Notes: generated by a model not told the origin, from the letters alone. Shown: positions 35,653-45,431, counted from the stretch's first letter. The stretch: 64,000 nucleotides of DNA from Nitrospirillum amazonense (GCF_007828035.1 NZ_VITV01000007.1:1-64000); one strand, 5' to 3'. Made by a program: numbers and translations.

Positions 35653-37119
35653 ATGTCGGATCAGACCACGCTGGTCGTGCGGGCCGGGCACCTTATTCCC
35701 TCAGCCGACCAAGCCCCCGCCGGCCCGCATGAGGTGGTCATCGCGGACGGCAAGGTCGTCAGCGTCCGCCCCGTGGACCGTGACCAGCTGACGCCCGATG
35801 AGACCCGCCTGTTGCTGATGCCGGCCCTGGCCAACGCCCATGACCATGGCCGTGGCCTCGGTCCCCTGGCCTTTGGCGCGACGGACCAGCCCCTGGAGAC
35901 CTGGCTGCCCGACCTCGCCCGCCAGCCGCCGCTGGACTTCTACCAGTGCGCCGCCATCGCCCTTTCCCGCATGGCGGAATCCGGTATCGGCGCCGTCAAT
36001 CACTGCCACAACACGCAAAGCAGCCAGACCTTGCTGGCCGAAGCCGAGGCGGTGTCGCGGGCGGCGCGGAACGTGGGCATCCGGGTGGCCTTCTGCTGGC
36101 CCTTCTTCGATGCCAATCCTTTCGTTTACGGGGACCTGGAGCCCCTGGCGGCGCACATGGACGCGGCGGAATTCCAGGCGTTGAAGGACCGGGAGGCCAG
36201 CATGCGCGACTGCGCCACCAACCTGGCCCTGATGGATCAGGCACGCGCCTTCGAGCATGCGCTGTTCACCCTGCAGTATCATCCCGTCGGGCCGCAATGG
36301 GTCCAGCCCGCAACGCTGACGGCGATCGCCCGCGCGTCGATGGAGGATGGCCGGCGGGTGCATATGCACTTGCTGGAAACACGCCACCAGCGGGCTTGGG
36401 CGGACCAGCGCTACCCGGACGGCATCCTCCGCCATTTCGATGCCATCGGCTTGCTCTCCCCGCGCCTGACGGTGGCGCACGGCGTCTGGCTGCGCCCGGA
36501 TGAGTGCGCCCTGCTGGCTGACCGGGGGGTCACGGTGGTCGTCAACACCTCGTCCAACCTGCGCCTGCGGTCGGGCGTGCCGCCCATGGGCCTGCTGGCG
36601 CAAGCCGGTACGCCCCTCGCCTTCGGGCTTGACGGAATGAGCCTCGATGATGACGACGACATGCTGCGGGAGATGCGCCTCGCTTATCATCTGGCGGGCG
36701 CGGCGGCGGGCGACGGTGAAGCGCTATCGCCGGCGGATGTGTTGAAAGGCGCCTGGGAAACAGGGCGTCATACCATCCTCGGCAACGATGGTGGCGGCCG
36801 CCTGGCGGTGGGGGCCCCCGCGGATATCATGGGCGTCGACTATGCCACCATTGCCCACGACGCCATGACATCCAGGTCAAACGTCCTTTCCCTGTTGATA
36901 GGCCGCGCGCAAAAACGCCACGTTCGGCTACTTGTTGTCGGCGGCCGTGCTGTTTTCAGCCGGATGAACGTTTCGACGTCTGGCCAAGACCCATCTATTC
37001 TTTACCACAACAGACTATTTCCGACTGATCAGGCCCTCACCGAATCAGAGGAGAGTAAAATAAGAAAATATCAGTCGCTATTGAGGCTATATTACGACAT
37101 TAAACAAACCCCAAGATGA
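35653..37119 (+). CDS. Metal-dependent amidohydrolase (deaminase/chlorohydrolase-like)
   Basis: A 488-residue amidohydrolase of the ATZ/TRZ, guanine-deaminase-like group. Metal ligands: HDH at 63-65 (NAHDHGR), His in HMHLLET near 240, His in VAHGVWL near 275 and Asp in GLDGMSLDDDDD near 330. It probably deaminates or hydrolyses a nitrogen heterocycle or amide. The ATG at 35653 has GGAG upstream; the open frame starting at 35506 is longer without similarity. The last 45 or so codons are markedly AT-richer than the rest of the gene, indicating a junction between DNA of different origin. Confidence 0.88.
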   Translation: MSDQTTLVVRAGHLIPSADQAPAGPHEVVIADGKVVSVRPVDRDQLTPDETRLLLMPALANAHDHGRGLGPLAFGATDQPLETWLPDLARQPPLDFYQCAAIALSRMAESGIGAVNHCHNTQSSQTLLAEAEAVSRAARNVGIRVAFCWPFFDANPFVYGDLEPLAAHMDAAEFQALKDREASMRDCATNLALMDQARAFEHALFTLQYHPVGPQWVQPATLTAIARASMEDGRRVHMHLLETRHQRAWADQRYPDGILRHFDAIGLLSPRLTVAHGVWLRPDECALLADRGVTVVVNTSSNLRLRSGVPPMGLLAQAGTPLAFGLDGMSLDDDDDMLREMRLAYHLAGAAAGDGEALSPADVLKGAWETGRHTILGNDGGGRLAVGAPADIMGVDYATIAHDAMTSRSNVLSLLIGRAQKRHVRLLVVGGRAVFSRMNVSTSGQDPSILYHNRLFPTDQALTESEESKIRKYQSLLRLYYDIKQTPR

Positions 37120-37454
37120 AAGTGATATTGCGAACCACACCGGAATCTTCCCTGAAGGAACTTAGTGTCAGGTAGATGATCTGGCGCTGATTGGAATTCG
37201 TTCTCCCGTCAAATTCTTCAGTGTGACATGCCTTATATGGATGCGGCCTGATCGCGCCGATCCACACTTTGATGTCGCTTATCTAAAGGGATCAAGGCGA
37301 TCACCTGCTCCAGGCTCGTGTCCTCGGTGCCGGATCATCTGATCATCACCAAGCTTGCATCAGAGCCAATTGATCATTCCAATTAATTGGGCCGCTGCCG
37401 GATTGTATGATAGCGGGATAAGATATCGATCCAATCGGAAGCCCTGACTTACAA
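37120..37454. other. AT-richer spacer between catabolic region and RiPP cluster
   Basis: These 335 bases hold no gene. They are less GC-rich than their surroundings and contain several short palindromes, e.g. CCAATTAATTGG at 37379-37390 and repeated TGATCAT motifs. It may be a decayed mobile-element or insertion remnant, but no transposase or terminal repeat could be identified. Confidence 0.45.
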
Positions 37455-39644
37455 TCACATCATCTGGCGCCGCGCCAAATCGCCGAAAACGCCGCCTTGG
37501 GCGATAAGGTCGGCATAGCTGCCGTTTTCCACCAGGCGTCCCTGGTCCATGACGAAGATGCGGTCGGCCTCGATGATGGTGGACAGGCGGTGGGCGATGA
37601 CCACGCGGGTGGCCCGCAATTCGCGCACGCTTCGCGTCACGATGGCTTGGGTAGCGTTATCCAGGGCGCTGGTGGCCTCATCGAACAGCAGGATGCGCGG
37701 CCGGCCGGCAAGGGCCCGCGCGATCATCAGCCGCTGCTTCTGCCCGCCGGAGATCACTCCCGCCCCTTCCGCGATCACCGTGTGCATGCCCATGGGCATG
37801 GCGCGGATGTCCTGGTCCAGGCCGGCCAGGCGCGCCGCCTCCCACGCGTCGTCCACCGTCAGGCGGGTGGAGGCGCCGATGATGTTGGAGGAGAGGGGAC
37901 CCGGGATCAGCTTGCCGTTCTGCAGCACCACGCCCAGTTGCCGGCGCACCGCCCCCAGATCCAGGCCCGCCAAATCCTGGCCGTCGTAATAGATGGCGCC
38001 CCCCTGAGGCCGCTCGAACCCCAGCAGAAGGCGGAACAGGGTGGATTTGCCGGACCCGGACGCGCCGACGATGGCCACGAATTCCCCCGGCCGGATGCTG
38101 ATCGACACGTCGTCTAGGATCAGGGGACCGTCGGCGCTGTAGCGGAAGCTGACATGGCTGATGTCGATGGCGCCCGTGAAGGGCCGCGGGGCGGCCTGCA
38201 CCCGGTTGGGTTCGGGCATCGCCTGCAGCAGGGGGCGCAGGCGTTCGTACAGGGGGGCCGCGCTCAGCGCATTGGTCAGCGCCATGGTCATGGCCAGGGT
38301 GGCGGCGAAGAACTGGCTGAAGGCGGCGTTGAAGGCGGCGAAGGCCCCGGTGCTGAGTGGCGCCGCAGCCTCCACCGCCGCGAACAGGCAGAGCGAGGCC
38401 AGGACGACGTAGCCGGCGTTGAACACCTCCAGCCTGTCGCCCAGGCGCTGCACACCGAAGCTGAGCGTCTTCTGCTGGGCGAAGCGCGTCGCCCACAGGG
38501 CGAAGGCGCGCTTCTCCGCGCCGTTGGCGCGCAGCTTGGCCATGCCGGTCAGCAATTGGAAAACGCGGGAGGCCAGGTCGCCCTGCACGGCGATCATGCG
38601 CCGCTCCAGCCGCAGGCGCAGCAGGTTGATGCCCACCGCCGCCGCCATGGCGATACCGGCCAGCAGGGCCACCAACAGGCCCAGGCGCCAATCGATGGTG
38701 AAGAGGAAGGCGAAGCTGGCCAGGCTGAAGATCCAGCTTATCAGGGCCGACTGGGCGCTTTCGCTGATGCTGTGCAGGATCTGCGTGGCGCCGAAGATGC
38801 GCTGCGTCAGATCGCCCGCGGCGTAAGTCCGGAAGAAGGGGGCCGGCAGGCGCAGCACGCGCTGCATCACCGCCGCCTGGACACCGATGGCCGCCCGCGC
38901 GTCGACCCGCAAAAGCGCGATGGCCCGTGTCAGCTCAAAGGCGCTGACGCCCAGGGTGGCGGTCAGCAACAGCAGGATGAACTGTCCCAGGCGTCCCGGC
39001 CCCCCCGCCGGGATGACGGTGTTGATCAGGGCGCCGGTGGCCACGGGCACGCCCAGGCCCAGCACGCCGCCCAACGCGCCCAGCAGCAGCAGGCGGGCGA
39101 TGTCGCGGCCGCTGCCGCGTAAGGCGAAACGCGCAAGGCTCCACAGCGTGATCCGCTCATCCGGCAGGGGCCGGTAGAAGACGAAGGCCTGGGTCTCCAG
39201 CCCGGCCGCCTGCCGGGCATCCAGCCGTACCCGCGTCCCGGCGGCGGGGTCCCAAAGCCACAGCCCGTCGCCGCGCGCGGCCGGCAGCAGCGCCACGGGC
39301 GCGCCGTCCTTGCGGAAGGCCAGCAGGGGCATGGCGCCGTCCCGCCACCAGTCGCGGCCGGTCAGGGCAACGACACGCCAGGCGGCACCGGCCTGGCGGG
39401 CCAGGCTTTCCAGGCGCTGGATGGGGGCATCGGCGGCGGAGGCCGACACGGCCGGGGTGATGCCGGCGGCGCGGAAGACCTGCCGGCAGGCATCGACCAG
39501 GGCGTCGCCCGTGCCCAGCAGTACGGCGGAATCCGCCGCCTGCCCGGCCAGCACCTGGGCCAGATCACCGATGGACGAGGCGAACATGCGGCCGTCGGCT
39601 CGGGCCTTGTCCTGTAGCCGTTGATCGAGGGAGTTATCGGTCAT
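37455..39644 (-). CDS. NHLM bacteriocin system ABC transporter, ATP-binding/permease
   Basis: A 729-residue ABC half-transporter. An N-terminal cytoplasmic extension of about 180 residues lacks the C39 peptidase catalytic residues. Six hydrophobic segments follow (from about 190), then the ATPase domain with Walker A GASGSGKST near 527, signature ISGGQKQR, Walker B ILLFDEAT and switch His in AHRLST. It matches the second ABC subunit of NHLM export systems (TIGR03797 type), which work with a peptidase-containing partner to secrete NHLP-leader peptides. The start codon overlaps the stop of the peptidase transporter (ATGA). Last gene of the leftward operon. Confidence 0.92.
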   Translation of the reverse strand: MTDNSLDQRLQDKARADGRMFASSIGDLAQVLAGQAADSAVLLGTGDALVDACRQVFRAAGITPAVSASAADAPIQRLESLARQAGAAWRVVALTGRDWWRDGAMPLLAFRKDGAPVALLPAARGDGLWLWDPAAGTRVRLDARQAAGLETQAFVFYRPLPDERITLWSLARFALRGSGRDIARLLLLGALGGVLGLGVPVATGALINTVIPAGGPGRLGQFILLLLTATLGVSAFELTRAIALLRVDARAAIGVQAAVMQRVLRLPAPFFRTYAAGDLTQRIFGATQILHSISESAQSALISWIFSLASFAFLFTIDWRLGLLVALLAGIAMAAAVGINLLRLRLERRMIAVQGDLASRVFQLLTGMAKLRANGAEKRAFALWATRFAQQKTLSFGVQRLGDRLEVFNAGYVVLASLCLFAAVEAAAPLSTGAFAAFNAAFSQFFAATLAMTMALTNALSAAPLYERLRPLLQAMPEPNRVQAAPRPFTGAIDISHVSFRYSADGPLILDDVSISIRPGEFVAIVGASGSGKSTLFRLLLGFERPQGGAIYYDGQDLAGLDLGAVRRQLGVVLQNGKLIPGPLSSNIIGASTRLTVDDAWEAARLAGLDQDIRAMPMGMHTVIAEGAGVISGGQKQRLMIARALAGRPRILLFDEATSALDNATQAIVTRSVRELRATRVVIAHRLSTIIEADRIFVMDQGRLVENGSYADLIAQGGVFGDLARRQMM

Positions 39645-41812
39645 TGGTCGGTCGCGATCAGGGTGCTGTAACGGCCGCCCAGGGCCATGAGCGCGTCATG
39701 GCTGCCCCGTTCGGCGATGCGCCCGCGATCCATGACGATGATCTCGTCACAGTCGCGGATGGTGGACAGGCGGTGGGCTACGATGAGACAGGCGCAGCCA
39801 CGGCGGCGCAGATTGCCGTCGATGGCCTTCTCGGTCAGTGCATCCAGGGCGGACGTCGCCTCATCCAGTACCAGCACGCGCGGCCGCCCGGCCAGGGCGC
39901 GCGCAATCTCCAGCCGCTGGCGCTCTCCGCCGCTGAAGTTGGCCCCCGCCTCCTCCACCGGCGCGTCATAGCCGCCGGTCCGGGCCACGATGACATCGTG
40001 GATGGCCGCATCACGGGCGGCGCTGACCATTTCCTCCGGCGGCAGGGTGCCGTCCCACAGGCTGAGGTTGTCGCGGATGGTGCCGGCGAACAGGTAGACG
40101 TCCTGGTCGACGCTGCCCAAGGTGGCGTGCAGCCGGTCGCGGGCGATCTGGTCGCGTGGAATGCCGTCCAGCAGCACCTGCCCCTCCCATGGTTTCAACA
40201 CGCCGGTGACCAGGCGGGCCACGGTGGACTTGCCGCTGCCCGAGCCGCCCACCAGGGCGACGCGGCGGCCGGGTTCCAGCGTCAGGCTGAAATCCTCGAT
40301 CAAAGGCGCCTCCAGCCGGCTGTAGCCGAAGCGCAGGTTGCGCAGCTCCAGCCGCCCGGCCAACGCCCCCCCCTCGGACGCCCCGCCCTCCGGCACGCCG
40401 TCCCCAGACCCGTCAACGGCGGCGGGGAAGTTGAGGACATCGTCCAGGCGGGCCATATCTCCTTGCGCCTCCTGCAGCTTGCCGGCCAGGCCCATCAGGT
40501 TGGTCACCGGCTGGGTGAAGCTGGCCATCAGGCCCTGGAAGGCGACCAGCATGCCGATGGACATGCGCCCGTCGATCACCCGCAGGCCCCCCAGGCCCAG
40601 GATGGCGACGGAAACCAGCGCGTTCAGCAGGTTGGGCAGCACGGCCAGCAGGCGGGTGTTCAGCTCCAGCCGCTGCTCGCCATTGATGACCTTGGCCAGA
40701 TGGCCGGACCAGCGCGCGAAGAAATCCCCCTCGCCGCCCGTGGCCTTCAGGGTCTCGATGGTCTCGACGCCCCCCATGGTGACGGCCATCAGCTTGCCCC
40801 GGTCCTGCAGCAGCCGCAGATTGTCATCCCGCCGCTTGCGCGCGATGGCCCTGAGGACCACCAGGTTCAGCGCCGTGATGGCGATGCCGGCCAGGGTCAG
40901 GCCCACGTCGTAGGTGGCCATGATGGCGGCGTAGAACAGGACGGACAGGACGTTGACGGCGTTGGTGGCGAGGTCGCCCGCCAGCAGATGGGCCACGCGG
41001 TCGTTGGCGGTCACGCGTACGCTGATGTCGCCGACATAGCGCTGGTTGAAGAATTCGATGGGCAGGCGCAGCACATGCCAGAAAAAGCTGGCGGAGGATT
41101 GCAGCGACAGCCGCATCTCCAGGCGCAATAGTTGCGACTGCTGCAGGGCGGTCAGCCCCATGCGCAGCAGCGCCGTGACCAGCATGCCCAGCAACAGCGG
41201 CGGCAACCAGCCATCCAGGCGCTTGATCAGGATCTCATCGATGAACACCTGGGTGAACACCGGCAGCGCCAGGCCCGGCAGCACCAGGGCCAGGGTGGCG
41301 ATGACGACGAAGGCGAAGGCGGCACGCACGCCGTGCAAACGGCTGGCCAGCGCCCTGGCCAGGCTGGGCTCGTTGCCGCCCTTCTGGAAATCGGGCCCCG
41401 GCGCCATGGACAGGGTGACGCCGGTGTAGCCGTCGCTGAATTCCGCGTCCGTCACCGTGCGGGGGCCGGTGGCCGGGTCGTTGATGTGGACCACGCCCTT
41501 GCCGAACCCCTCCACCACCAGGAAGTGGTTGAAGTTCCAGAAGACGATGGCGGGCATGGGCGCCTGGCGCAACTGCCCGATGTCATAGCGCTTGCCGCCG
41601 GCGGTCAGGCCGTAGGCGCGGGCGGCCTTGACCACGTTGCTGGCCTTGCTGCCGTCGCGGGAGACGCCGCAGGCGGCACGCAACTCCTCCAGCGACACGT
41701 GGCGGCCGTAATGGGCCAGCAGGATGGCCAGGCTGGCGGCGCCGCACTCCACCGCCTCCATCTGCAGGATGGTGGGGGTGCGCAGCCGGCGCTTGAAGGG
41801 AAGACCGGCCAT
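39641..41812 (-). CDS. NHLM peptidase-containing ABC transporter (C39 protease/permease/ATPase)
   Basis: A 723-residue bacteriocin exporter. The N-terminal C39 papain-like protease has Gln17, Cys23 (QMEAVECGA), His96 (FWNFNHF) and Asp112 (INDPATG), all intact. A six-helix permease (about 165-440) and an ATPase follow: Walker A GGSGSGKST near 522, FSGGERQR, VLVLDEAT. It cleaves leaders after a double-glycine type site and exports the core peptide. The GG or AG ends of the eleven precursor leaders suit it. ATG 41812 shares a base with the stop of the adaptor gene; longer frames upstream are inside that gene. Confidence 0.95.
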   Translation of the reverse strand: MAGLPFKRRLRTPTILQMEAVECGAASLAILLAHYGRHVSLEELRAACGVSRDGSKASNVVKAARAYGLTAGGKRYDIGQLRQAPMPAIVFWNFNHFLVVEGFGKGVVHINDPATGPRTVTDAEFSDGYTGVTLSMAPGPDFQKGGNEPSLARALASRLHGVRAAFAFVVIATLALVLPGLALPVFTQVFIDEILIKRLDGWLPPLLLGMLVTALLRMGLTALQQSQLLRLEMRLSLQSSASFFWHVLRLPIEFFNQRYVGDISVRVTANDRVAHLLAGDLATNAVNVLSVLFYAAIMATYDVGLTLAGIAITALNLVVLRAIARKRRDDNLRLLQDRGKLMAVTMGGVETIETLKATGGEGDFFARWSGHLAKVINGEQRLELNTRLLAVLPNLLNALVSVAILGLGGLRVIDGRMSIGMLVAFQGLMASFTQPVTNLMGLAGKLQEAQGDMARLDDVLNFPAAVDGSGDGVPEGGASEGGALAGRLELRNLRFGYSRLEAPLIEDFSLTLEPGRRVALVGGSGSGKSTVARLVTGVLKPWEGQVLLDGIPRDQIARDRLHATLGSVDQDVYLFAGTIRDNLSLWDGTLPPEEMVSAARDAAIHDVIVARTGGYDAPVEEAGANFSGGERQRLEIARALAGRPRVLVLDEATSALDALTEKAIDGNLRRRGCACLIVAHRLSTIRDCDEIIVMDRGRIAERGSHDALMALGGRYSTLIATDQ

Positions 41813-42786
41813 CAGTCGCGCACCCGGCTGGGCGAGGACTTGTCCAGGAAGGGGAATAGCAGGGCGATGGGTCGGCGGCTTTCCAGCACGAAGCTGCCAC
41901 TGCACAGCGTGCCGCTGCTGATCTCCAGCTCGTCGCCGGCGGGGGAGGACCAGCGGTAGCCGCTTTGCGACCGCGTATCGGGCACCAGATCGACCTCCAC
42001 GGCGATGGGGGGCCCCTCCGGCGCCAGTTCGTCCACCAGGGCGGGGTTGGGCAGCAGGGCCAGCATGCCGGCCTGCGTCGCCGGATATTTCGATACCGAG
42101 CGCACCCGGCCGATGAGATAGCCGTCGCGCTCCCTCAGGCTGGTGACGGGGGAGATTTCCGTGGTCATGCCCGGCCGCAGCAGCTTGGCGTTGCTGGAGG
42201 GCGGCAGGTACAGCACGGCGCGCAGCGGGGACTCCCCGTATTCCATGCTGACGATGGGGTCGCCGGGCTTCACGGCGTGGCCGTTGGTGGCCATGACCTC
42301 CACCACCTCGCCGTCATGGTCGCTGATCACCCGGTGGTCCAGCGCCGCCTCGAAGCGCAAGCGGTCCAGTTCCTGCTGCGCCTGGGCGCGGGTCTCACCA
42401 GCACCCGGCCCGGTGGCGGTGGCCAGGGTGCGCACATAGGCCTCGGCGGAGGCGATCTGCTGCGCCAACGCCGGGTCGATGATACGGCCCAGAACCTGGC
42501 CCTTGGCGATGTGCTGGCCGGGGCTGAGATGCTCCATGTCGGCCACCACACCGTCGACCACCGCCACGACGTTGAAGGTGCCGCCGTCATGGATCAGCAC
42601 ACCGCGCCCCATCATACGCGATGGCAGGGTGCCAAAAACGGCCCAGGCCAGGATCGCCGCCAGCAGGACGGCGGACGCCCACAGCGCGATCCAGGCGCGC
42701 GCCGGCGTCACCTGGACCAACTGGTTCAGCTGTTCCGGGGAGGACAGGCCGTCCAGGGCCGCCTTGCGGAAAATCGGATTACTCAT
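41812..42786 (-). CDS. NHLM secretion adaptor (HlyD-like)
   Basis: A 324-residue periplasmic adaptor of an NHLM export system. A cytoplasmic N-terminus is followed by one membrane segment (WIALWASAVLLAAILAWAVF, about 32-51), a split biotinyl-lipoyl domain (GVVADMEHLSPGQHIAKGQ and DHDGEVVEVMATNG) and a beta-barrel. The helical hairpin is short. It would link the inner-membrane ABC transporters to an outer-membrane channel; no TolC-like gene is in the cluster, so a shared TolC is expected. It starts 27 bp after the YcaO gene. Confidence 0.9.
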   Translation of the reverse strand: MSNPIFRKAALDGLSSPEQLNQLVQVTPARAWIALWASAVLLAAILAWAVFGTLPSRMMGRGVLIHDGGTFNVVAVVDGVVADMEHLSPGQHIAKGQVLGRIIDPALAQQIASAEAYVRTLATATGPGAGETRAQAQQELDRLRFEAALDHRVISDHDGEVVEVMATNGHAVKPGDPIVSMEYGESPLRAVLYLPPSSNAKLLRPGMTTEISPVTSLRERDGYLIGRVRSVSKYPATQAGMLALLPNPALVDELAPEGPPIAVEVDLVPDTRSQSGYRWSSPAGDELEISSGTLCSGSFVLESRRPIALLFPFLDKSSPSRVRD

Positions 42787-42813
42787 GCCCCCAATGCCCC
42801 CATCAGCGCCCCA

Positions 42814-45051
42814 TCACATGAAAATCGGGATGGGATTCAAGTCACTCTCGGCCAACGGCCGCTCCAGCCAGCCCAGGCGCACCGGCACGTCGTAAAGCCG
42901 CCCCGGCGCGAAACGCGCCCAGTAATGGCGCAGGCCCGGCACCACCACCTTCACCACCGGCAGGCCCACGTCGGCCCGCGTCTGGTCCAGCACCAGCATC
43001 TCGAGCCCGGCACGGTCGAGGATGGACAGGCAATGGTCGATGTCGGCCAGGAAACCACCGGTGTGCTGCACCGGAAAATCCGCCAGCCGTACGGGCGCTC
43101 GGGTCCCGTCGGCGGCCAGATAGGGCTGGTTCGCCACCGTGGCGCCGGTCAGCCAAGCCACCGTGTCCGGCTCCTCCAGCTCGGCATCCTGGCCATCATC
43201 GGCCAGGCCCAGCAATTGGTTCATTTCGGCGAAGGCGCGCTGCAGGGCGATGCGGGCGTCCAGGTGGCAGCCCATGCCCATCAGGATGCGCTCGGCCGGT
43301 GTTCCCACTTGCCGGGACAGGGCCACGAACACGGGGATGCCCAGGTCGGTGGTCAGGTCCAGGGCCCACACTTCCCGCCCGTAGCGGTCGCGGTAATGGT
43401 CGCGCAGCTGGGTCAGGTAGGGATCACCGAAGCCGTCGACCGCCACCGCCGGGCGCGCCAGGCGGTTGTACCACCAGATGGCGACGGCATCGCGCTCCAC
43501 CAACTCGAAAAAGCCTTGCAGGATGGCCTCTTCCCGCGTGTTGCCGGCGGCACTGCCGTTGGAACAGCCGACGGCGTAAAAGTCCGGCGCGTCGCGGCCC
43601 CGGACGTTGTAGTACAGCAGCTGCGTGGGCAAGTGGCGGTGCCGCTGCCGGGTCAGCGACCAGACGGGCGTCCAGTCGATCACCGCGTCGTCCGGCAGCG
43701 GATGAGGCGTAACGTTGAAGGCCGATCCCTTGGCGTTTTGCGCCACGCGGTCGGCGAACTGGGCGTCGCTGTAGTGCATCACGGCGTTGGGGTGGATGGC
43801 CTGGCCCACATCCCAATCCCGCCAGGCCCGGGGGATGCGCACCTCCCCGCCCGACAGCTCGCCGCTGTACCGCTCAATGGCCTCGCACAGGGCACTGGCC
43901 TTGGCCTGGGCTTCCGACACCCCTTTGCCGGAGGCGTTGCTGCGCAAATTGCGCTTCAGGTCGTTCAGGCTTTCCATGGGGCGGGCGGCGTTGGTGCCCG
44001 CGGTGTAGACATGGGTCAGGCCCTCGCCCGCCGGCCCGGCCCGCTCCAACGCGCGCACCACGCCGGTGATGGGACTGACCAGGTGCGCGTAGGTGGCCAG
44101 GGTCGTCTCAGGCGCGACGCTGCGGTGCCCGCCGTCGGCGCGGAAGGCGGCCGTGCCCATGCGCAATTCCAGGGGACGGGCCACCGGCACCGGGGCCTTG
44201 CCGCAGGCGGGGCAGGCCGGATTGCGCGCCAGGACGTGGGCCTGCTGCGCGAGGGTGGTCAGGTCCAGGCTCAGCACCCGTCCCGTCAGGCCGCAGGGCG
44301 CGCCGGCCAGGATCAGGGCGGCCGCCGCCACCGCGTTCTGGCAGGTCGCGGCATGGACGGCGGGCAGCAACGCCCGAACCGGCCGTGGGGCCTCCCGCCC
44401 CTGCTGGTCGGCGGCCAGGCGGAACAGGGCGCGGTTGCGGGCCAGGCGCCGCTGCAGACAGCACCAGCATCCCGTCTGATGTGGGACGAAATGCGGGCCC
44501 AGCCATTGCTCCCGCCCGCCCGTACGCAGCAGCAGCCAGGGCCGGCCGCTGGCCAGGGCGGCGGCGTTGATGGTCGCCAATTCCGGATGCAGGTAGTCGT
44601 CGGCCGCGACGATCCACAGATCTGCCCCATCGGCCGTCCCCTCCTGCAGGCCGGCCGCCACCAGGGCGGCGCGCAGGGGGTCGGCATCCACCGGTCCCAC
44701 CGCGATCACCGCCACGCGCCGGGCCGCCAGGGCATGGCGCGCGGCCGGCGCGTCCACGCCGACCGCGTGCCAATAGGCCGCCTCCGCCCCCGTCTGATCC
44801 GGGGCCGCCTCCACCAGATGCCCTGCCCGCTCCAGCAATCCCAGCACGTAGTAGACGCGGGCCGCGTCCACCCGTCCGGCCAGCGCGTCGACGATGGCGT
44901 CGGTAGTGTGCCGGCCGTCCAGCAAGGGCACGATCCCCTCGTATACGGCGCCGTGCAGCGCCCTGCCGCCGTCTTCCGACAGCAGCAGGACGCCTTCGCC
45001 CGGGAAAACCGTCGCCTGGAGATGCGCCTTGAGGAGGGGAATTCTCAACAT
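42814..45051 (-). CDS. Fused leader-binding/E1-like and YcaO cyclodehydratase (copy 1)
   Basis: A 745-residue TOMM-type maturase. The N-terminal part (1-350) has a winged-helix leader-recognition region (VYEGIVPLLDGRHTTDAIV), an ocin-ThiF-like domain and Zn-binding pairs in CWCC (near 195) and CPAC (near 280). The C-terminal YcaO domain carries ATP-site motifs SEAQAKASALCEAIERYSG and NTREEAILQGFFELVERDA. The C-terminus NPIPIFM is proline-containing, as in azoline-forming YcaOs. It should convert Cys/Ser/Thr of the cores to azolines using ATP. Closely similar to copy 2 at 46296. Confidence 0.94.
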   Translation of the reverse strand: MLRIPLLKAHLQATVFPGEGVLLLSEDGGRALHGAVYEGIVPLLDGRHTTDAIVDALAGRVDAARVYYVLGLLERAGHLVEAAPDQTGAEAAYWHAVGVDAPAARHALAARRVAVIAVGPVDADPLRAALVAAGLQEGTADGADLWIVAADDYLHPELATINAAALASGRPWLLLRTGGREQWLGPHFVPHQTGCWCCLQRRLARNRALFRLAADQQGREAPRPVRALLPAVHAATCQNAVAAAALILAGAPCGLTGRVLSLDLTTLAQQAHVLARNPACPACGKAPVPVARPLELRMGTAAFRADGGHRSVAPETTLATYAHLVSPITGVVRALERAGPAGEGLTHVYTAGTNAARPMESLNDLKRNLRSNASGKGVSEAQAKASALCEAIERYSGELSGGEVRIPRAWRDWDVGQAIHPNAVMHYSDAQFADRVAQNAKGSAFNVTPHPLPDDAVIDWTPVWSLTRQRHRHLPTQLLYYNVRGRDAPDFYAVGCSNGSAAGNTREEAILQGFFELVERDAVAIWWYNRLARPAVAVDGFGDPYLTQLRDHYRDRYGREVWALDLTTDLGIPVFVALSRQVGTPAERILMGMGCHLDARIALQRAFAEMNQLLGLADDGQDAELEEPDTVAWLTGATVANQPYLAADGTRAPVRLADFPVQHTGGFLADIDHCLSILDRAGLEMLVLDQTRADVGLPVVKVVVPGLRHYWARFAPGRLYDVPVRLGWLERPLAESDLNPIPIFM

Positions 45052-45082
45052 CGGATCCGCAACGCCGCGCTGTTGGATACGC

Positions 45083-45400
45083 TCAGATGCACCGCCGGGT
45101 GGGATTGCCGGGGGGCTTGGGCTTCACCACGGCGGGACCGCCGCAGGAGAAGGCGAAGCGCCCGCCGGCGACGGCGTCCAGATCGGTGTCGCTGATATCC
45201 GTGGGCTTGGCCGGCAGAACCAGGGTGTAGGCAGTGTCGGTGTTTTCCACCACGCGGAATGTCACCCCGGCGGGCATCGCCACCCCCTCCGCCGCCAGCA
45301 CGGCCGCCGGGTCGGCCAGCAGCCGCGCCTTATAGGTGTCGTCGCTCCAGGCCTTGGCAACGATCTTGCCGTAGGCCTTGGCATTGTCATCGGTCTGCAT
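45083..45400 (-). CDS. NHLP-leader RiPP precursor 11 (long, Pro-rich core)
   Basis: A 105-residue precursor, the longest of the set. The leader has KAYGKIVAKAWSDDTYKARL, LADPAAVLAAEG and LVLPAKPTDISDTDLDAVAGG. The core after GG is 25 residues with a Cys near its start (FSCGG), a Pro/Lys stretch (VVKPKPPGNP) and a terminal RRCI, so two Cys far apart. It differs from the other ten in length, in basic residues, and in lying between the haem-oxygenase-like gene and YcaO copy 1. The start at 45400 is set by leader alignment. Confidence 0.9.
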   Translation of the reverse strand: MQTDDNAKAYGKIVAKAWSDDTYKARLLADPAAVLAAEGVAMPAGVTFRVVENTDTAYTLVLPAKPTDISDTDLDAVAGGRFAFSCGGPAVVKPKPPGNPTRRCI

Positions 45401-45431
45401 GCTCTTCTTCCCTTCTCTTATGTCGTGATGG

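Noticed and set aside
41965..45195. Open frame of 1076 codons on the plus strand across the adaptor and YcaO genes
   Set aside because: Its translation is low-complexity (Gly, His, Arg, Gln, Val-rich) with no domain, and it is the antisense shadow of well-supported minus-strand genes in GC-rich DNA.
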